Notes under the pieces: generated by a model
Seen by the model: only the letters and a program-made list of their open reading frames with translations
What the model was told of the DNA's origin: nothing
Database searches by the model: none
Shown: piece by piece, positions 37,783-52,110 of the stretch
Layout: every line of letters begins with the position of its first letter
Numbering within the stretch: the stretch's first letter is position 1
NCBI GenBank assembly: GCA_026874595.1
Contig: CM049322.1
Coordinates: 28,523,340 to 28,587,339, forward strand
DNA: 64,000 bases
Source of the DNA: Sipunculus nudus
Lineage: Eukaryota > Annelida > Sipuncula > Golfingiida > Sipunculidae
Reading direction: 5' to 3'
Translations under genes and position numbers: made by a program

Positions 37783-40700
37783 GTTTTCGTCGTATTCATA
37801 ACTGTTGTTCTAATGTCATCCTCTCTGCTGTTTGCTCTGTTTTCGTTGAGTTGCTGTTAGAGCGTTCTGATATGTTTTCGTCGTATTCATTACTGTTGTT
37901 CTAATGTCATCCTCTCTGCTGTTTGCTCTGTTTTCGCTGAGTTGCTGTTAGAGCCTTCTGATATGTTTTCGTCGTATTCATAACTGTTGTTCTAATGTCA
38001 TCCTCTTTGCTGTTTGCTCTGTTTTCGTTGAGTTGCTGTTAGAGCGTTCTGATATGTTTTCGTCGTATTCATTACTGTTGTTCTAATGTCATCCTCTCTG
38101 CTGTTTGCTCTGTTTTCGCTGAGTTGCTGTTAGAGCCTTCTGATATGTTTTCGTCGTATTCATAACTGTTGTTCTAATGTCATCCTCTTTGCTGTTTGCT
38201 CTGTTTTCGTTGAGTTGCTGTAAGAGCTTTCTGATATGTTTTCGTCGTACTCATAACTGTTGTTCTAATGTCATCCTCTCTGCTGTTTGCTCTGTTTTCG
38301 CTGAGTTGCTGTTAGAGCCTTCTGATATGTTTTCGTCGTATTCATAACTGTTGTTCTAATGTCATCCTCTCTGCTGTTTGCTCTGTTTTCGTTGAGTTGC
38401 TGTTAGAGCGTTCTGATATGTTTTCGTCGTATTCATTACTGTTGTTCTAATGTCATCCTCTCTGCTGTTTGCTCTGTTTTCGCTGAGTTGCTGTTAGAGC
38501 CTTCTGATATGTTTTCGTCGTATTTATAACTGTTGTTCTAATGTCATCCTCTTTGCTGTTTGCTCTGTTTTCGTTGAGTTGCTGTTAGAGCGTTCTGATA
38601 TGTTTTCGTCGTATTCATTACTGTTGTTCTAATGTCATCCTCTCTGCTGTTTGCTCTGTTTTCGCTGAGTTGCTGTTAGAGCCTTCTGATATGTTTTCGT
38701 CGTATTCATAACTGTTGTTCTAATGTCATCCTCTTTGCTGTTTGCTCTGTTTTCGTTGAGTTGCTGTAAGAGCGTTCTGATATGTTTTCGTCGTACTCAT
38801 AACTGTTGTTCTAATGTCATCCTCTCTGCTGTTTGATCTGTTTTCGCTGAGTTGCTGTTAGAGCCTTCTGATATGTTTTCGTCGTATTCATAACTGTTGT
38901 TCTAATGTCATCCTCTCTGCTGTTTGCTCTGTTTTCGCTGAGTTGCTGTAAGAGCGTTCTGATATATTTTCATCGTACTCATAACTGTTGTTCTTATGTT
39001 ATCCTCTCTGCTGTTTGCTCTGTTTTCGTTGAGTTGCTGTTAGAGCCTTCTGATATGTTTCGTCGTATTCATAACTGTTGTTCTAATGTCATCCTCTCTG
39101 CTGTTTGCTCTGTTTTCGTTGAGTTGCTTTTAGAGCGTTCTGATATGTTTCGTCGTATTCATTACTATTGTTCTTATGTCGTCCTATCTGCTGTTTGCTC
39201 TGTTTTCGTTGAGTTGCTGTTAGAGCCTTCTGATATGTTTTCGTCTAATTCATTACTATTGTTCTTATATCATCCTCTCTGCTGTTTGCTCTGTTTTCGC
39301 TGAGTTGCTGTTAGAGCCTTCTGATATGTTTTCGTCGTATTCATTACTGTTGTTCTAATGTCATCCTCTCTGCTGTTTGCTCTGTTTTCGTTGAGTTGCT
39401 GTTAGAGCGTTCTGACATGTTTTCGTCTAATTCATTACTATTGTTCTTATATCATCCTCTCTGCTGTTTGCTCTGTTTTCGCTGAGTTGCTGTTAGAGCC
39501 TTCTGATATGTTTTCGTCGTATTCATAACTGTTGTTCTAATATCATCCTCTTTGCTGTTTGCTCTGTTTTCGTTGAGTTGCTGTAAGAGCGTTCTGATAT
39601 GTTTTCGTCGTACTCATAACTGTTGTTCTAATGTCATCCTCTCTGCTGTTTGCTCTGTTTTCGCTGAGTTGCTGTTAGAGCCTTCTGATATGTTTTCGTC
39701 GTATTCATAACTGTTGTTCTAATGTCATCCTCTCTGCTGTTTGCTCTGTTTTCGTTGAGTTGCTGTTAGAGCGTTCTGATATGTTTCGTCGTATTCATAA
39801 CTGTTGTTCTAATGTCATCCTCTCTGCTGTTTGCTCTGTTTTCGTTGAGTTGCTGTTAGAGCGTTCTGATATGTTTTCGTCGTATTCATTACTGTTGTTC
39901 TAATGTCATCCTCTCTGCTGTTTGCTCTGTTTTCGCTGAGTTGCTGTTAGAGCCTTCTGATATGTTTTCGTCGTATTCATAACTGTTGTTCTAATGTCAT
40001 CCTCTTTGCTGTTTGCTCTGTTTTCGTTGAGTTGCTGTTAGAGCGTTCTGATATGTTTTCGTCGTATTCATTACTGTTGTTCTAATGTCATCCTCTCTGC
40101 TGTTTGCTCTGTTTTCGCTGAGTTGCTGTTAGAGCCTTCTGATATGTTTTCGTCGTATTCATAACTGTTGTTCTAATGTCATCCTCTTTGCTGTTTGCTC
40201 TGTTTTCGTTGAGTTGCTGTAAGAGCTTTCTGATATGTTTTCGTCGTACTCATAACTGTTGTTCTAATGTCATCCTCTCTGCTGTTTGCTCTGTTTTCGC
40301 TGAGTTGCTGTTAGAGCCTTCTGATATGTTTTCGTCGTATTCATAACTGTTGTTCTAATGTCATCCTCTCTGCTGTTTGCTCTGTTTTCGTTGAGTTGCT
40401 GTTAGAGCGTTCTGATATGTTTTCGTCGTATTCATTACTGTTGTTCTAATGTCATCCTCTCTGCTGTTTGCTCTGTTTTCGCTGAGTTGCTGTTAGAGCC
40501 TTCTGATATGTTTTCGTCGTATTTATAACTGTTGTTCTAATGTCATCCTCTTTGCTGTTTGCTCTGTTTTCGTTGAGTTGCTGTTAGAGCGTTCTGATAT
40601 GTTTTCGTCGTATTCATTACTGTTGTTCTAATGTCATCCTCTCTGCTGTTTGCTCTGTTTTCGCTGAGTTGCTGTTAGAGCCTTCTGATATGTTTTCGTC

Positions 40701-41780
40701 GTATTCATAACTGTTGTTCTAATGTCATCCTCTTTGCTGTTTGCTCTGTTTTCGTTGAGTTGCTGTAAGAGCGTTCTGATATGTTTTCGTCGTACTCATA
40801 ACTGTTGTTCTAATGTCATCCTCTCTGCTGTTTGATCTGTTTTCGCTGAGTTGCTGTTAGAGCCTTCTGATATGTTTTCGTCGTATTCATAACTGTTGTT
40901 CTAATGTCATCCTCTCTGCTGTTTGCTCTGTTTTCGCTGAGTTGCTGTAAGAGCGTTCTGATATATTTTCATCGTACTCATAACTGTTGTTCTTATGTTA
41001 TCCTCTCTGCTGTTTGCTCTGTTTTCGTTGAGTTGCTGTTAGAGCCTTCTGATATGTTTCGTCGTATTCATAACTGTTGTTCTAATGTCATCCTCTCTGC
41101 TGTTTGCTCTGTTTTCGTTGAGTTGCTTTTAGAGCGTTCTGATATGTTTCGTCGTATTCATTACTATTGTTCTTATGTCGTCCTATCTGCTGTTTGCTCT
41201 GTTTTCGTTGAGTTGCTGTTAGAGCCTTCTGATATGTTTTCGTCTAATTCATTACTATTGTTCTTATATCATCCTCTCTGCTGTTTGCTCTGTTTTCGCT
41301 GAGTTGCTGTTAGAGCCTTCTGATATGTTTTCGTCGTATTCATTACTGTTGTTCTAATGTCATCCTCTCTGCTGTTTGCTCTGTTTTCGTTGAGTTGCTG
41401 TTAGAGCGTTCTGACATGTTTTCGTCTAATTCATTACTATTGTTCTTATATCATCCTCTCTGCTGTTTGCTCTGTTTTCGCTGAGTTGCTGTTAGAGCCT
41501 TCTGATATGTTTTCGTCGTATTCATAACTGTTGTTCTAATATCATCCTCTTTGCTGTTTGCTCTGTTTTCGTTGAGTTGCTGTAAGAGCGTTCTGATATG
41601 TTTTCGTCGTACTCATAACTGTTGTTCTAATGTCATCCTCTCTGCTGTTTGCTCTGTTTTCGCTGAGTTGCTGTTAGAGCCTTCTGATATGTTTTCGTCG
41701 TATTCATAACTGTTGTTCTAATGTCATCCTCTCTGCTGTTTGCTCTGTTTTCGTTGAGTTGCTGTTAGAGCGTTCTGATA
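37783..41780. repeat. 1,999-bp higher-order duplication in the 91-bp array
   Basis: Private variants occur in pairs 1,999 bp apart: GTTTGATCTG (38,831/40,830), TCTGACATGT (39,411/41,410), CTTATGTTATCC (about 38,993/40,992) and the open-frame starts at 38,905/40,904. 1,999 is 22 x 91 minus 3. The outer edges are approximate. Confidence 0.85.
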
Positions 41781-44700
41781 TGTTTTCGTCGTATTCATTA
41801 CTGTTGTTCTAATGTCATCCTCTCTGCTGTTTGCTCTGTTTTCGCTGAGTTGCTGTTAGAGCCTTCTGATATGTTTTCGTCGTATTCATAACTGTTGTTC
41901 TAATGTCATCCTCTTTGCTGTTTGCTCTGTTTTCGTTGAGTTGCTGTTAGAGCGTTCTGATATGTTTTCGTCGTATTCATTACTGTTGTTCTAATGTCAT
42001 CCTCTCTGCTGTTTGCTCTGTTTTCGCTGAGTTGCTGTTAGAGCCTTCTGATATGTTTTCGTCGTATTCATAACTGTTGTTCTAATGTCATCCTCTTTGC
42101 TGTTTGCTCTGTTTTCGTTGAGTTGCTGTAAGAGCTTTCTGATATGTTTTCGTCGTACTCATAACTGTTGTTCTAATGTAATCCTCTCTGCTGTTTGCTC
42201 TGTTTTCGCTAAGTTGCTGTTAGAGCCTTCTGATATGTTTTCGTCGTATTCATAACTGTTGTTCTAATGTCATCCTCTCTGCTGTTTGCTCTGTTTTCGC
42301 TGAGTTGCTGTTAGAGCGTTCTGATATATTTTCATCGTACTCATAACTGTTGTTCTTATGTCATCCTCTCTGCTGTTTGCTCTGTTTTCGTTGAGTTGCT
42401 GTTAGAGCCTTCTGATATGTTTCGTCGTATTCATAACTGTTGTTCTAATGTCATCCTCTCTGCTGTTTGCTCTGTTTTCGTTGAGTTGCTTTTAGAGCGT
42501 TCTGATATGTTTCGTCGTATTCATTACTATTGTTCTTATGTCGTCCTATCTGCTGTTTGCTCTGTTTTCGTTGAGTTGCTGTAAGAGCCTTCTGATATGT
42601 TTTCGTCTAATTCATTACTATTGTTCTTATATCATCCTCTCTGCTGTTTGCTCTGTTTTCGCTGAGTTGCTGTGAGAGCCTTCTGATATGTTTTCGTCGT
42701 ATTCATTACTGTTGTTCTAATGTCATCCTCTCTGCTGTTTGTTCTGTTTTCGTTGAGTTGCTGTTAGAGCGTTCTGATATGTTTTCGTCTAATTCATTAC
42801 TATTGTTCTTATATCATCCTCTCTGCTGTTTGCTCTGTTTTCGCTGAGTTGCTGTTAGAGCCTTCTGATATGTTTTCGTCGTATTCATTACTGTTGTTCT
42901 AATGTCATCCTCTCTGCTGTTTGCTCTGTTTTCGCTGAGTTGCTGTTAGAGCCTTCTGATATGTTTTCGTCGTATTCATAACTGTTGTTCTAATGTCATC
43001 CTCTCTGCTGTTTGCTCTGTTTTCGCTGAGTTGCTGTTAGAGCCTTCTGATATGTTTCGTCGTATTCATAACTGTTGTTCTAATGTCATCCTCTTTGCTG
43101 TTTGCTCTGTTTTCGTTGAGTTGCTGTAAGAGCGTTCTGATATGTTTTCGTCGTACTCATAACTGTTGTTCTAATGTCATCCTCTCTGCTGTTTGCTCTG
43201 TTTTCGCTGAGTTGCTGTTTGAGCCTTCTGATATGTTTTCGTCGTATTCATAACTGTTGTTCTAATGTCATCCTATCTGCTGTTTGCTCTGTTTTCGTTG
43301 AGTTGCTGTTAGAGCCTTCTGATATGTTTTCGTCGTATTCATAACTGTTGTTCTAATGTCATCCTATCTGCTGTTTGCTCTGTTTTCGTTGAGTTGCTGT
43401 AAGAGCGTTCTGATATGTTTTCGTCGTACTCATAACTGTTGTTCTAATGTCATCCTCTCTGCTGTTTGCTCTGTTTTCGCTGAGTTGCTGTTAGAGCCTT
43501 CTGATATGTTTTCGTCGTATTCATTACTGTTGTTCTAATGTCATCCTCTCTGCTGTTTGCTCTGTTTTCGCTGAGTTGCTGTTAGGGCCTTCTGATATGT
43601 TTTCGTCGTATTCATAACTGTTGTTCTAATGTCATCCTCTCTGCTGTTTGCTCTGTTTTCGCTGAGTTGCTGTTAGAGCCTTCTGATATGTTTCGTCGTA
43701 TTCATAACTGTTGTTCTAATGTCATCCTCTTTGCTGTTTGCTCTGTTTTCGTTGAGTTGCTGTAAGAGCGTTCTGATATGTTTTCGTCGTACTCATAACT
43801 GTTGTTCTAATGTCATCCTCTCTGCTGTTTGCTCTGTTTTCGCTGAGTTGCTGTTAGAGCCTTCTGATATGTTTTCGTCGTATTCATAACTGTTGTTCTA
43901 ATGTCATCCTCTTTGCTGTTTGCTCTGTTTTCGTTGAGTTGCTGTAAGAGCGTTCTGATATGTTTTCGTCGTACTCATAACTGTTGTTCTAATGTCATCC
44001 TCTCTGCTGTTTGCTCTGTTTTCGCTGAGTTGCTGTTAGAGCCTTCTGATATGTTTTCGTCGTATTCATAACTGTTGTTCTAATGTCATCCTCTCTGCTG
44101 TTTGCTCTGTTTTCGCTGAGTTGCTGTTAGAGCCTTCTGATATGTTTTCGTCGTATTCATAACTGTTGTTCTAATGTCATCCTCTCTGCTGTTTGCTCTG
44201 TTTTCGCTGAGTTGCTGTAAGAGCGTTCTGATATATTTTCATCGTACTCATAACTGTTGTTCTTATGTCATCCTCTCTGCTGTTTGCTCTGTTTTCGTTG
44301 AGTTGCTGTTAGAGCCTTCTGATATGTTTCGTCGTATTCATAACTGTTGTTCTAATGTCATCCTCTCTGCTGTTTGCTCTGTTTTCGTTGAGTTGCTTTT
44401 AGAGCGTTCTGATATGTTTCGTCGTATTCATTACTATTGTTCTTATGTCGTCCTATCTGCTGTTTGCTCTGTTTTCGTTGAGTTGCTGTTAGAGCCTTCT
44501 GATATGTTTTCGTCTAATTCATTACTATTGTTCTTATATCATCCTCTCTGCTGTTTGCTCTGTTTTCGCTGAGTTGCTGTTAGAGCCTTCTGATATGTTT
44601 TCGTCGTATTCATTACTGTTGTTCTAATGTCATCCTCTCTGCTGTTTGCTCTGTTTTCGTTGAGTTGCTGTTAGAGCGTTCTGATATGTTTTCGTCTAAT

Positions 44701-47440
44701 TCATTACTATTGTTCTTATATCATCCTCTCTGCTGTTTGCTCTGTTTTCGCTGAGTTGCTGTTAGAGCCTTCTGATATGTTTTCGTCGTATTCATAACTG
44801 TTGTTCTAATATTATCCTCTTTGCTGTTTGCTCTGTTTTCGTTGAGTTGCTGTAAGAGCGTTCTGATATGTTTTCGTCGTACTCATAACTGTTGTTCTAA
44901 TGTCATCCTCTCTGCTGTTTGCTCTGTTTTCGCTGAGTTGCTGTTAGAGCCTTCTGATATGTTTTCGTCGTATTCATAACTGTTGTTCTAATGTCATCCT
45001 CTCTGCTGTTTGCTCTGTTTTCGTTGAGTTGCTGTTAGAGCGTTCTGATATGTTTTCGTCGTATTCATTACTGTTGTTCTAATGTCATCCTCTCTGCTGT
45101 TTGCTCTGTTTTCGCTGAGTTGCTGTTAGAGCCTTCTGATATGTTTTCGTCGTATTCATAACTGTTGTTCTAATGTCATCCTCTTTGCTGTTTGCTCTGT
45201 TTTCGTTGAGTTGCTGTTAGAGCGTTCTGATATGTTTTCGTCGTATTCATTACTGTTGTTCTAATGTCATCCTCTCTGCTGTTTGCTCTGTTTTCGCTGA
45301 GTTGCTGTTAGAGCCTTCTGATATGTTTTCGTCGTATTCATAACTGTTGTTCTAATGTCATCCTCTTTGCTGTTTGCTCTGTTTTCGTTGAGTTGCTGTA
45401 AGAGCTTTCTGATATGTTTTCGTCGTACTCATAACTGTTGTTCTAATGTCATCCTCTCTGCTCTGTTTTCGCTAAGTTGCTGTTAGAGCCTTCTGATATG
45501 TTTTCGTCGTATTCATAACTGTTGTTCTAATGTCATCCTCTCTGCTGTTTGCTCTGTTTTCGCTGAGTTGCTGTTAGAGCGTTCTGATATATTTTCATCG
45601 TACTCATAACTGTTGTTCTTATGTCATCCTCTCTGCTGTTTGCTCTGTTTTCGTTGAGTTGCTGTTAGAGCCTTCTGATATGTTTCGTCGTATTCATAAC
45701 TGTTGTTCTAATGTCATCCTCTCTGCTGTTTGCTCTGTTTTCGTTGAGTTGCTTTTAGAGCGTTCTGATATGTTTCGTCGTATTCATTACTATTGTTCTT
45801 ATGTCGTCCTATCTGCTGTTTGCTCTGTTTTCGTTGAGTTGCTGTAAGAGCCTTCTGATATGTTTTCGTCTAATTCATTACTATTGTTCTTATATCATCC
45901 TCTCTGCTGTTTGCTCTGTTTTCGCTGAGTTGCTGTGAGAGCCTTCTGATATGTTTTCGTCGTATTCATTACTGTTGTTCTAATGTCATCCTCTCTGCTG
46001 TTTGTTCTGTTTTCGTTGAGTTGCTGTTAGAGCGTTCTTATATGTTTTCGTCTAATTCATTACTATTGTTCTTATATCATCCTCTCTGCTGTTTGCTCTG
46101 TTTTCGCTGAGTTGCTGTTAGAGCCTTCTGATATGTTTTCGTCGTATTCATTACTGTTGTTCTAATGTCATCCTCTCTGCTGTTTGCTCTGTTTTCGCTG
46201 AGTTGCTGTTAGAGCCTTCTGATATGTTTTCGTCGTATTCATAACTGTTGTTTTAATGTCATCCTCTCTGCTGTTTGCTCTGTTTTCGCTGAGTTGCTGT
46301 TAGAGCCTTCTGATATGTTTCGTCGTATTCATAACTGTTGTTCTAATGTCATCCTCTTTGCTGTTTGCTCTGTTTTCGTTGAGTTGCTGTAAGAGCGTTC
46401 TGATATGTTTTCGTCGTACTCATAACTGTTGTTCTAATGTCATCCTCTCTGCTGTTTGCTCTGTTTTCGCTGAGTTGCTGTTTGAGCCTTCTGATATGTT
46501 TTCGTCGTATTCATAACTGTTGTTCTAATGTCATCCTATCTGCTGTTTGCTCTGTTTTCGTTGAGTTGCTGTTAGAGCCTTCTGATATGTTTTCGTCGTA
46601 TTCATAACTGTTGTTCTAATGTCATCCTATCTGCTGTTTGCTCTGTTTTCGTTGAGTTGCTGTAAGAGCGTTCTGATATGTTTTCGTCGTACTCATAACT
46701 GTTGTTCTAATGTCATCCTCTCTGCTGTTTGCTCTGTTTTCGCTGAGTTGCTGTTAGAGCCTTCTGATATGTTTTCGTCGTATTCATTACTGTTGTTCTA
46801 ATGTCATCCTCTCTGCTGTTTGCTCTGTTTTCGCTGAGTTGCTGTTAGGGCCTTCTGATATGTTTTCGTCGTATTCATAACTGTTGTTCTAATGTCATCC
46901 TCTCTGCTGTTTGCTCTGTTTTCGCTGAGTTGCTGTTAGAGCCTTCTGATATGTTTCGTCGTATTCATAACTGTTGTTCTAATGTCATCCTCTTTGCTGT
47001 TTGCTCTGTTTTCGTTGAGTTGCTGTAAGAGCGTTCTGATATGTTTTCGTCGTACTCATAACTGTTGTTCTAATGTCATCCTCTCTGCTGTTTGCTCTGT
47101 TTTCGCTGAGTTGCTGTTAGAGCCTTCTGATATGTTTTCGTCGTATTCATAACTGTTGTTCTAATGTCATCCTCTTTGCTGTTTGCTCTGTTTTCGTTGA
47201 GTTGCTGTAAGAGCGTTCTGATATGTTTTCGTCGTACTCATAACTGTTGTTCTAATGTCATCCTCTCTGCTGTTTGCTCTGTTTTCGCTGAGTTGCTGTT
47301 AGAGCCTTCTGATATGTTTTCGTCGTATTCATAACTGTTGTTCTAATGTCATCCTCTCTGCTGTTTGCTCTGTTTTCGCTGAGTTGCTGTTAGAGCCTTC
47401 TGATATGTTTTCGTCGTATTCATAACTGTTGTTCTAATGT
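40904..47440. repeat. 3,270-bp higher-order duplication, second copy 7 bp shorter
   Basis: Open-frame markers at 40,904, 42,396 and 43,356 recur at 44,174, 45,659 and 46,619. The offset is 3,270 bp before and 3,263 bp after a 7-bp deletion near 45,461, where GTTTGCT is missing between CTCTCTGCT and CTGTTTTCG. The same 36-monomer module (3,270 bp) also separates the markers 25,460/28,730 and 32,364/35,634, so it is a sub-block of the 6,904-bp unit. Confidence 0.85.
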
Positions 47441-48299
47441 CATCCTCTCTGCTGTTTGCTCTGTTTTCGCTGATTTGCTGTTAGAGCGTTCTGATATATT
47501 TTCATCGTACTCATAACTGTTGTTCTTATGTCATCCTCTCTGCTGTTTGCTCTGTTTTCGTTGAGTTGCTGTTAGAGCCTTCTGATATGTTTCGTCGTAT
47601 TCATAACTGTTGTTCTAATGTCATCCTCTCTGCTGTTTGCTCTGTTTTCGTTGAGTTGCTTTTAGAGCGTTCTGATATGTTTTCGTCGTATTCATTACTA
47701 TTGTTCTTATGTCGTCCTATCTGCTGTTTGCTCTGTTTTCGTTGAGTTGCTGTTAGAGCCTTCTGATATGTTTTCGTCTAATTCATTACTATTGTTCTTA
47801 TATCATCCTCTCTGCTGTTTGCTCTGTTTTCGCTGAGTTGCTGTTAGAGCCTTCTGATATGTTTTCGTCGTATTCATTACTGTTGTTCTAATGTCATCCT
47901 CTCTGCTGTTTGCTCTGTTTTCGTTGAGTTGCTGTTAGAGCGTTCTGATATGTTTTCGTCTAATTCATTACTATTGTTCTTATATCATCCTCTCTGCTGT
48001 TTGCTCTGTTTTCGCTGAGTTGCTGTTAGAGCCTTCTGATATGTTTTCGTCGTATTCATAACTGTTGTTCTAATATCATCCTCTTTGCTGTTTGCTCTGT
48101 TTTCGTTGAGTTGCTGTAAGAGCGTTCTGATATGTTTTCGTCGTACTCATAACTGTTGTTCTAATGTCATCCTCTCTGCTGTTTGCTCTGTTTTCGCTGA
48201 GTTGCTGTTAGAGCCTTCTGATATGTTTTCGTCGTATTCATAACTGTTGTTCTAATGTCATCCTCTCTGCTGTTTGCTCTGTTTTCGCTGAGTTGCTGT

Positions 48300-51200
48300 T
48301 AGAGCGTTCTGATATGTTTCGTCGTATTCATTACTATTGTTCTTATGTCGTCCTATCTGCTGTTTGCTCTGTTTTCGTTGAGTTGCTGTAAGAGCCTTCT
48401 GATATGTTTTCGTCTAATTCATTACTATTGTTCTTATATCATCCTCTCTGCTGTTTGCTCTGTTTTCGCTGAGTTGCTGTGAGAGCCTTCTGATATGTTT
48501 TCGTCGTATTCATTACTGTTGTTCTAATGTCATCCTCTCTGCTGTTTGTTCTGTTTTCGTTGAGTTGCTGTTAGAGCGTTCTGATATGTTTTCGTCTAAT
48601 TCATTACTATTGTTCTTATATCATCCTCTCTGCTGTTTGCTCTGTTTTCGCTGAGTTGCTGTTAGAGCCTTCTGATATGTTTTCGTCGTATTCATTACTG
48701 TTGTTCTAATGTCATCCTCTCTGCTGTTTGCTCTGTTTTCGCTGAGTTGCTGTTAGAGCCTTCTGATATGTTTTCGTCGTATTCATAACTGTTGTTCTAA
48801 TGTCATCCTCTCTGCTGTTTGCTCTGTTTTCGCTGAGTTGCTGTTAGAGCCTTCTGATATGTTTCGTCGTATTCATAACTGTTGTTCTAATGTCATCCTC
48901 TTTGCTGTTTGCTCTGTTTTCGTTGAGTTGCTGTAAGAGCGTTCTGATATGTTTTCGTCGTACTCATAACTGTTGTTCTTATGTCATCCTCTCTGCTGTT
49001 TGCTCTGTTTTCGCTGAGTTGCTGTTTGAGCCTTCTGATATGTTTTCGTCGTATTCATAACTGTTGTTCTAATGTCATCCTATCTGCTGTTTGCTCTGTT
49101 TTCGTTGAGTTGCTGTTAGAGCCTTCTGATATGTTTTCGTCGTATTCATAACTGTTGTTCTAATGTCATCCTATCTGCTGTTTGCTCTGTTTTCGTTGAG
49201 TTGCTGTAAGAGCGTTCTGATATGTTTTCGTCGTACTCATAACTGTTGTTCTAATGTCATCCTCTCTGCTGTTTGCTCTGTTTTCGCTGAGTTGCTGTTA
49301 GAGCCTTCTGATATGTTTTCGTCGTATTCATTACTGTTGTTCTAATGTCATCCTCTCTGCTGTTTGCTCTGTTTTCGCTGAGTTGCTGTTAGGGCCTTCT
49401 GATATGTTTTCGTCGTATTCATAACTGTTGTTCTAATGTCATCCTCTCTGCTGTTTGCTCTGTTTTCGCTGAGTTGCTGTTAGAGCCTTCTGATATGTTT
49501 CGTCGTATTCATAACTGTTGTTCTAATGTCATCCTCTCTGCTGTTTGCTCTGTTTTCGTTGAGTTGCTGTAAGAGCGTTCTGATATGTTTTCGTCGTATT
49601 CATTACTATTGTTCTTATGTCGTCCTATCTGCTGTTTGCTCTGTTTTCGTTGAGTTGCTGTTAGAGCCTTCTGATATGTTTTCGTCTAATTCATTACTAT
49701 TGTTCTTATATCATCCTCTCTGCTGTTTGCTCTGTTTTCGCTGAGTTGCTGTTAGAGCCTTCTGATATGTTTTCGTCGTATTCATTACTGTTGTTCTAAT
49801 GTCATCCTCTCTGCTGTTTGCTCTGTTTTCGTTGAGTTGCTGTTAGAGCGTTCTGATATGTTTTCGTCTAATTCATTACTATTGTTCTTATATCATCCTC
49901 TCTGCTGTTTGCTCTGTTTTCGCTGAGTTGCTGTTAGAGCCTTCTGATATGTTTTCGTCGTATTCATAACTGTTGTTCTAATATCATCCTCTTTGCTGTT
50001 TGCTCTGTTTTCGTTGAGTTGCTGTAAGAGCGTTCTGATATGTTTTCGTCGTACTCATAACTGTTGTTCTAATGTCATCCTCTCTGCTGTTTGCTCTGTT
50101 TTCGCTGAGTTGCTGTTAGAGCCTTCTGATATGTTTTCGTCGTATTCATAACTGTTGTTCTAATGTCATCCTCTCTGCTGTTTGCTCTGTTTTCGCTGAG
50201 TTGCTGTTAGAGCGTTCTGATATGTTTCGTCGTATTCATTACTATTGTTCTTATGTCGTCCTATCTGCTGTTTGCTCTGTTTTTGTTGAGTTGCTGTAAG
50301 AGCCTTCTGATATGTTTTCGTCTAATTCATTACTATTGTTCTTATATCATCCTCTCTGCTGTTTGCTCTGTTTTCGCTGAGTTGCTGTGAGAGCCTTCTG
50401 ATATGTTTTCGTCGTATTCATTACTGTTGTTCTAATGTCATCCTCTCTGCTGTTTGTTCTGTTTTCGTTGAGTTGCTGTTAGAGCGTTCTGATATGTTTT
50501 CGTCTAATTCATTACTATTGTTCTTATATCATCCTCTCTGCTGTTTGCTCTGTTTTCGCTGAGTTGCTGTTAGAGCCTTCTGATATGTTTTCGTCGTATT
50601 CATTACTGTTGTTCTAATGTCATCCTCTCTGCTGTTTGCTCTGTTTTCGCTGAGTTGCTGTTAGAGCCTTCTGATATGTTTTCGTCGTATTCATAACTGT
50701 TGTTCTAATGTCATCCTCTCTGCTGTCTGCTCTGTTTTCGCTGAGTTGCTGTTAGAGCCTTCTGATATGTTTCGTCGTATTCATAACTGTTGTTCTAATG
50801 TCATCCTCTTTGCTGTTTGCTCTGTTTTCGTTGAGTTGCTGTAAGAGCGTTCTGATATGTTTTCGTCGTACTCATAACTGTTGTTCTAATGTCATCCTCT
50901 CTGCTGTTTGCTCTGTTTTCGCTGAGTTGCTGTTTGAGCCTTCTGATATGTTTTCGTCGTATTCATAACTGTTGTTCTAATGTCATCCTATCTGCTGTTT
51001 GCTCTGTTTTCGTTGAGTTGCTGTTAGAGCCTTCTGATATGTTTTCGTCGTATTCATAACTGTTGTTCTAATGTCATCCTATCTGCTGTTTGCTCTGTTT
51101 TCGTTGAGTTGCTGTAAGAGCGTTCTGATATGTTTTCGTCGTACTCATAACTGTTGTTCTAATGTCATCCTCTCTGCTGTTTGCTCTGTTTTCGCTGAGT

Positions 51201-52110
51201 TGCTGTTAGAGCCTTCTGATATGTTTTCGTCGTATTCATTACTGTTGTTCTAATGTCATCCTCTCTGCTGTTTGCTCTGTTTTCGCTGAGTTGCTGTTAG
51301 GGCCTTCTGATATGTTTTCGTCGTACTCATAACTGTTGTTCTAATGTCATCCTCTCTGCTGTTTGCTCTGTTTTCGCTGAGTTGCTGTTAGAGCCTTCTG
51401 ATATGTTTTCGTCGTACTCATAACTGTTGTTCTAATGTCATCCTCTCTGCTGTTTGCTCTGTTTTCGCTGAGTTGCTGTTAGAGCCTTCTGATATGTTTT
51501 CGTTGTATTCATTACTGTTGTTCTAATGTCATCCTATCTGCTGTTTGCTCTGTTTTCGTTGAGTTGCTGTTAGAGCGTTCTGATATATTTTCATCGTACT
51601 CATAACTGTTGTTCTTATATTGTCCTCTCTGCTGTTTGCTCTGTTTTCGCTGAGTTGCTGTTAGAGCGTTCTGATATGTTTTCGTCGTACTCATAACTGT
51701 TGTTCTTATGTCATCCTCTCTGCTGTTTGCTCTGTTTTCGTTGAGTTGCTGTTAGAGCGTTCTGATATGTTTTCGTCGTATTCATAACTGTTGTTCTAAT
51801 TTCATCCTCTCTGCTGTTTGCTCTGTTTTCGCTGAGTTGCTGTTAGAGCGTTCTGATATGTTTTCGTCGTACTCATAACTGTTGTTCTTATGTCATCCTC
51901 TCTGCTGTTTGCTCTGTTTTCGTTGAGTTGCTGTTAGAGCGTTCTGATATGTTTTCGTCGTACTCATAACTGTTGTTCTTATGTCATCCTCTCTGCTGTT
52001 TGCTCTGTTTTCGTTGAGTTGCTGTTAGAGCGTTCTGATATGTTTTCGTCGTATTCATAACTGTTGTTCTAATGTCATCCTCTCTGCTGTTTGCTCTGTT
52101 TTCGCTGAGT
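48300..52110. repeat. 1,908-bp higher-order duplication in the 91-bp array
   Basis: The variant GTTTGTTCTG recurs at about 48,543 and 50,451, and a 60-codon frame start at 49,163 and 51,071, both 1,908 bp apart (21 x 91 minus 3). The edges are approximate. Confidence 0.75.
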
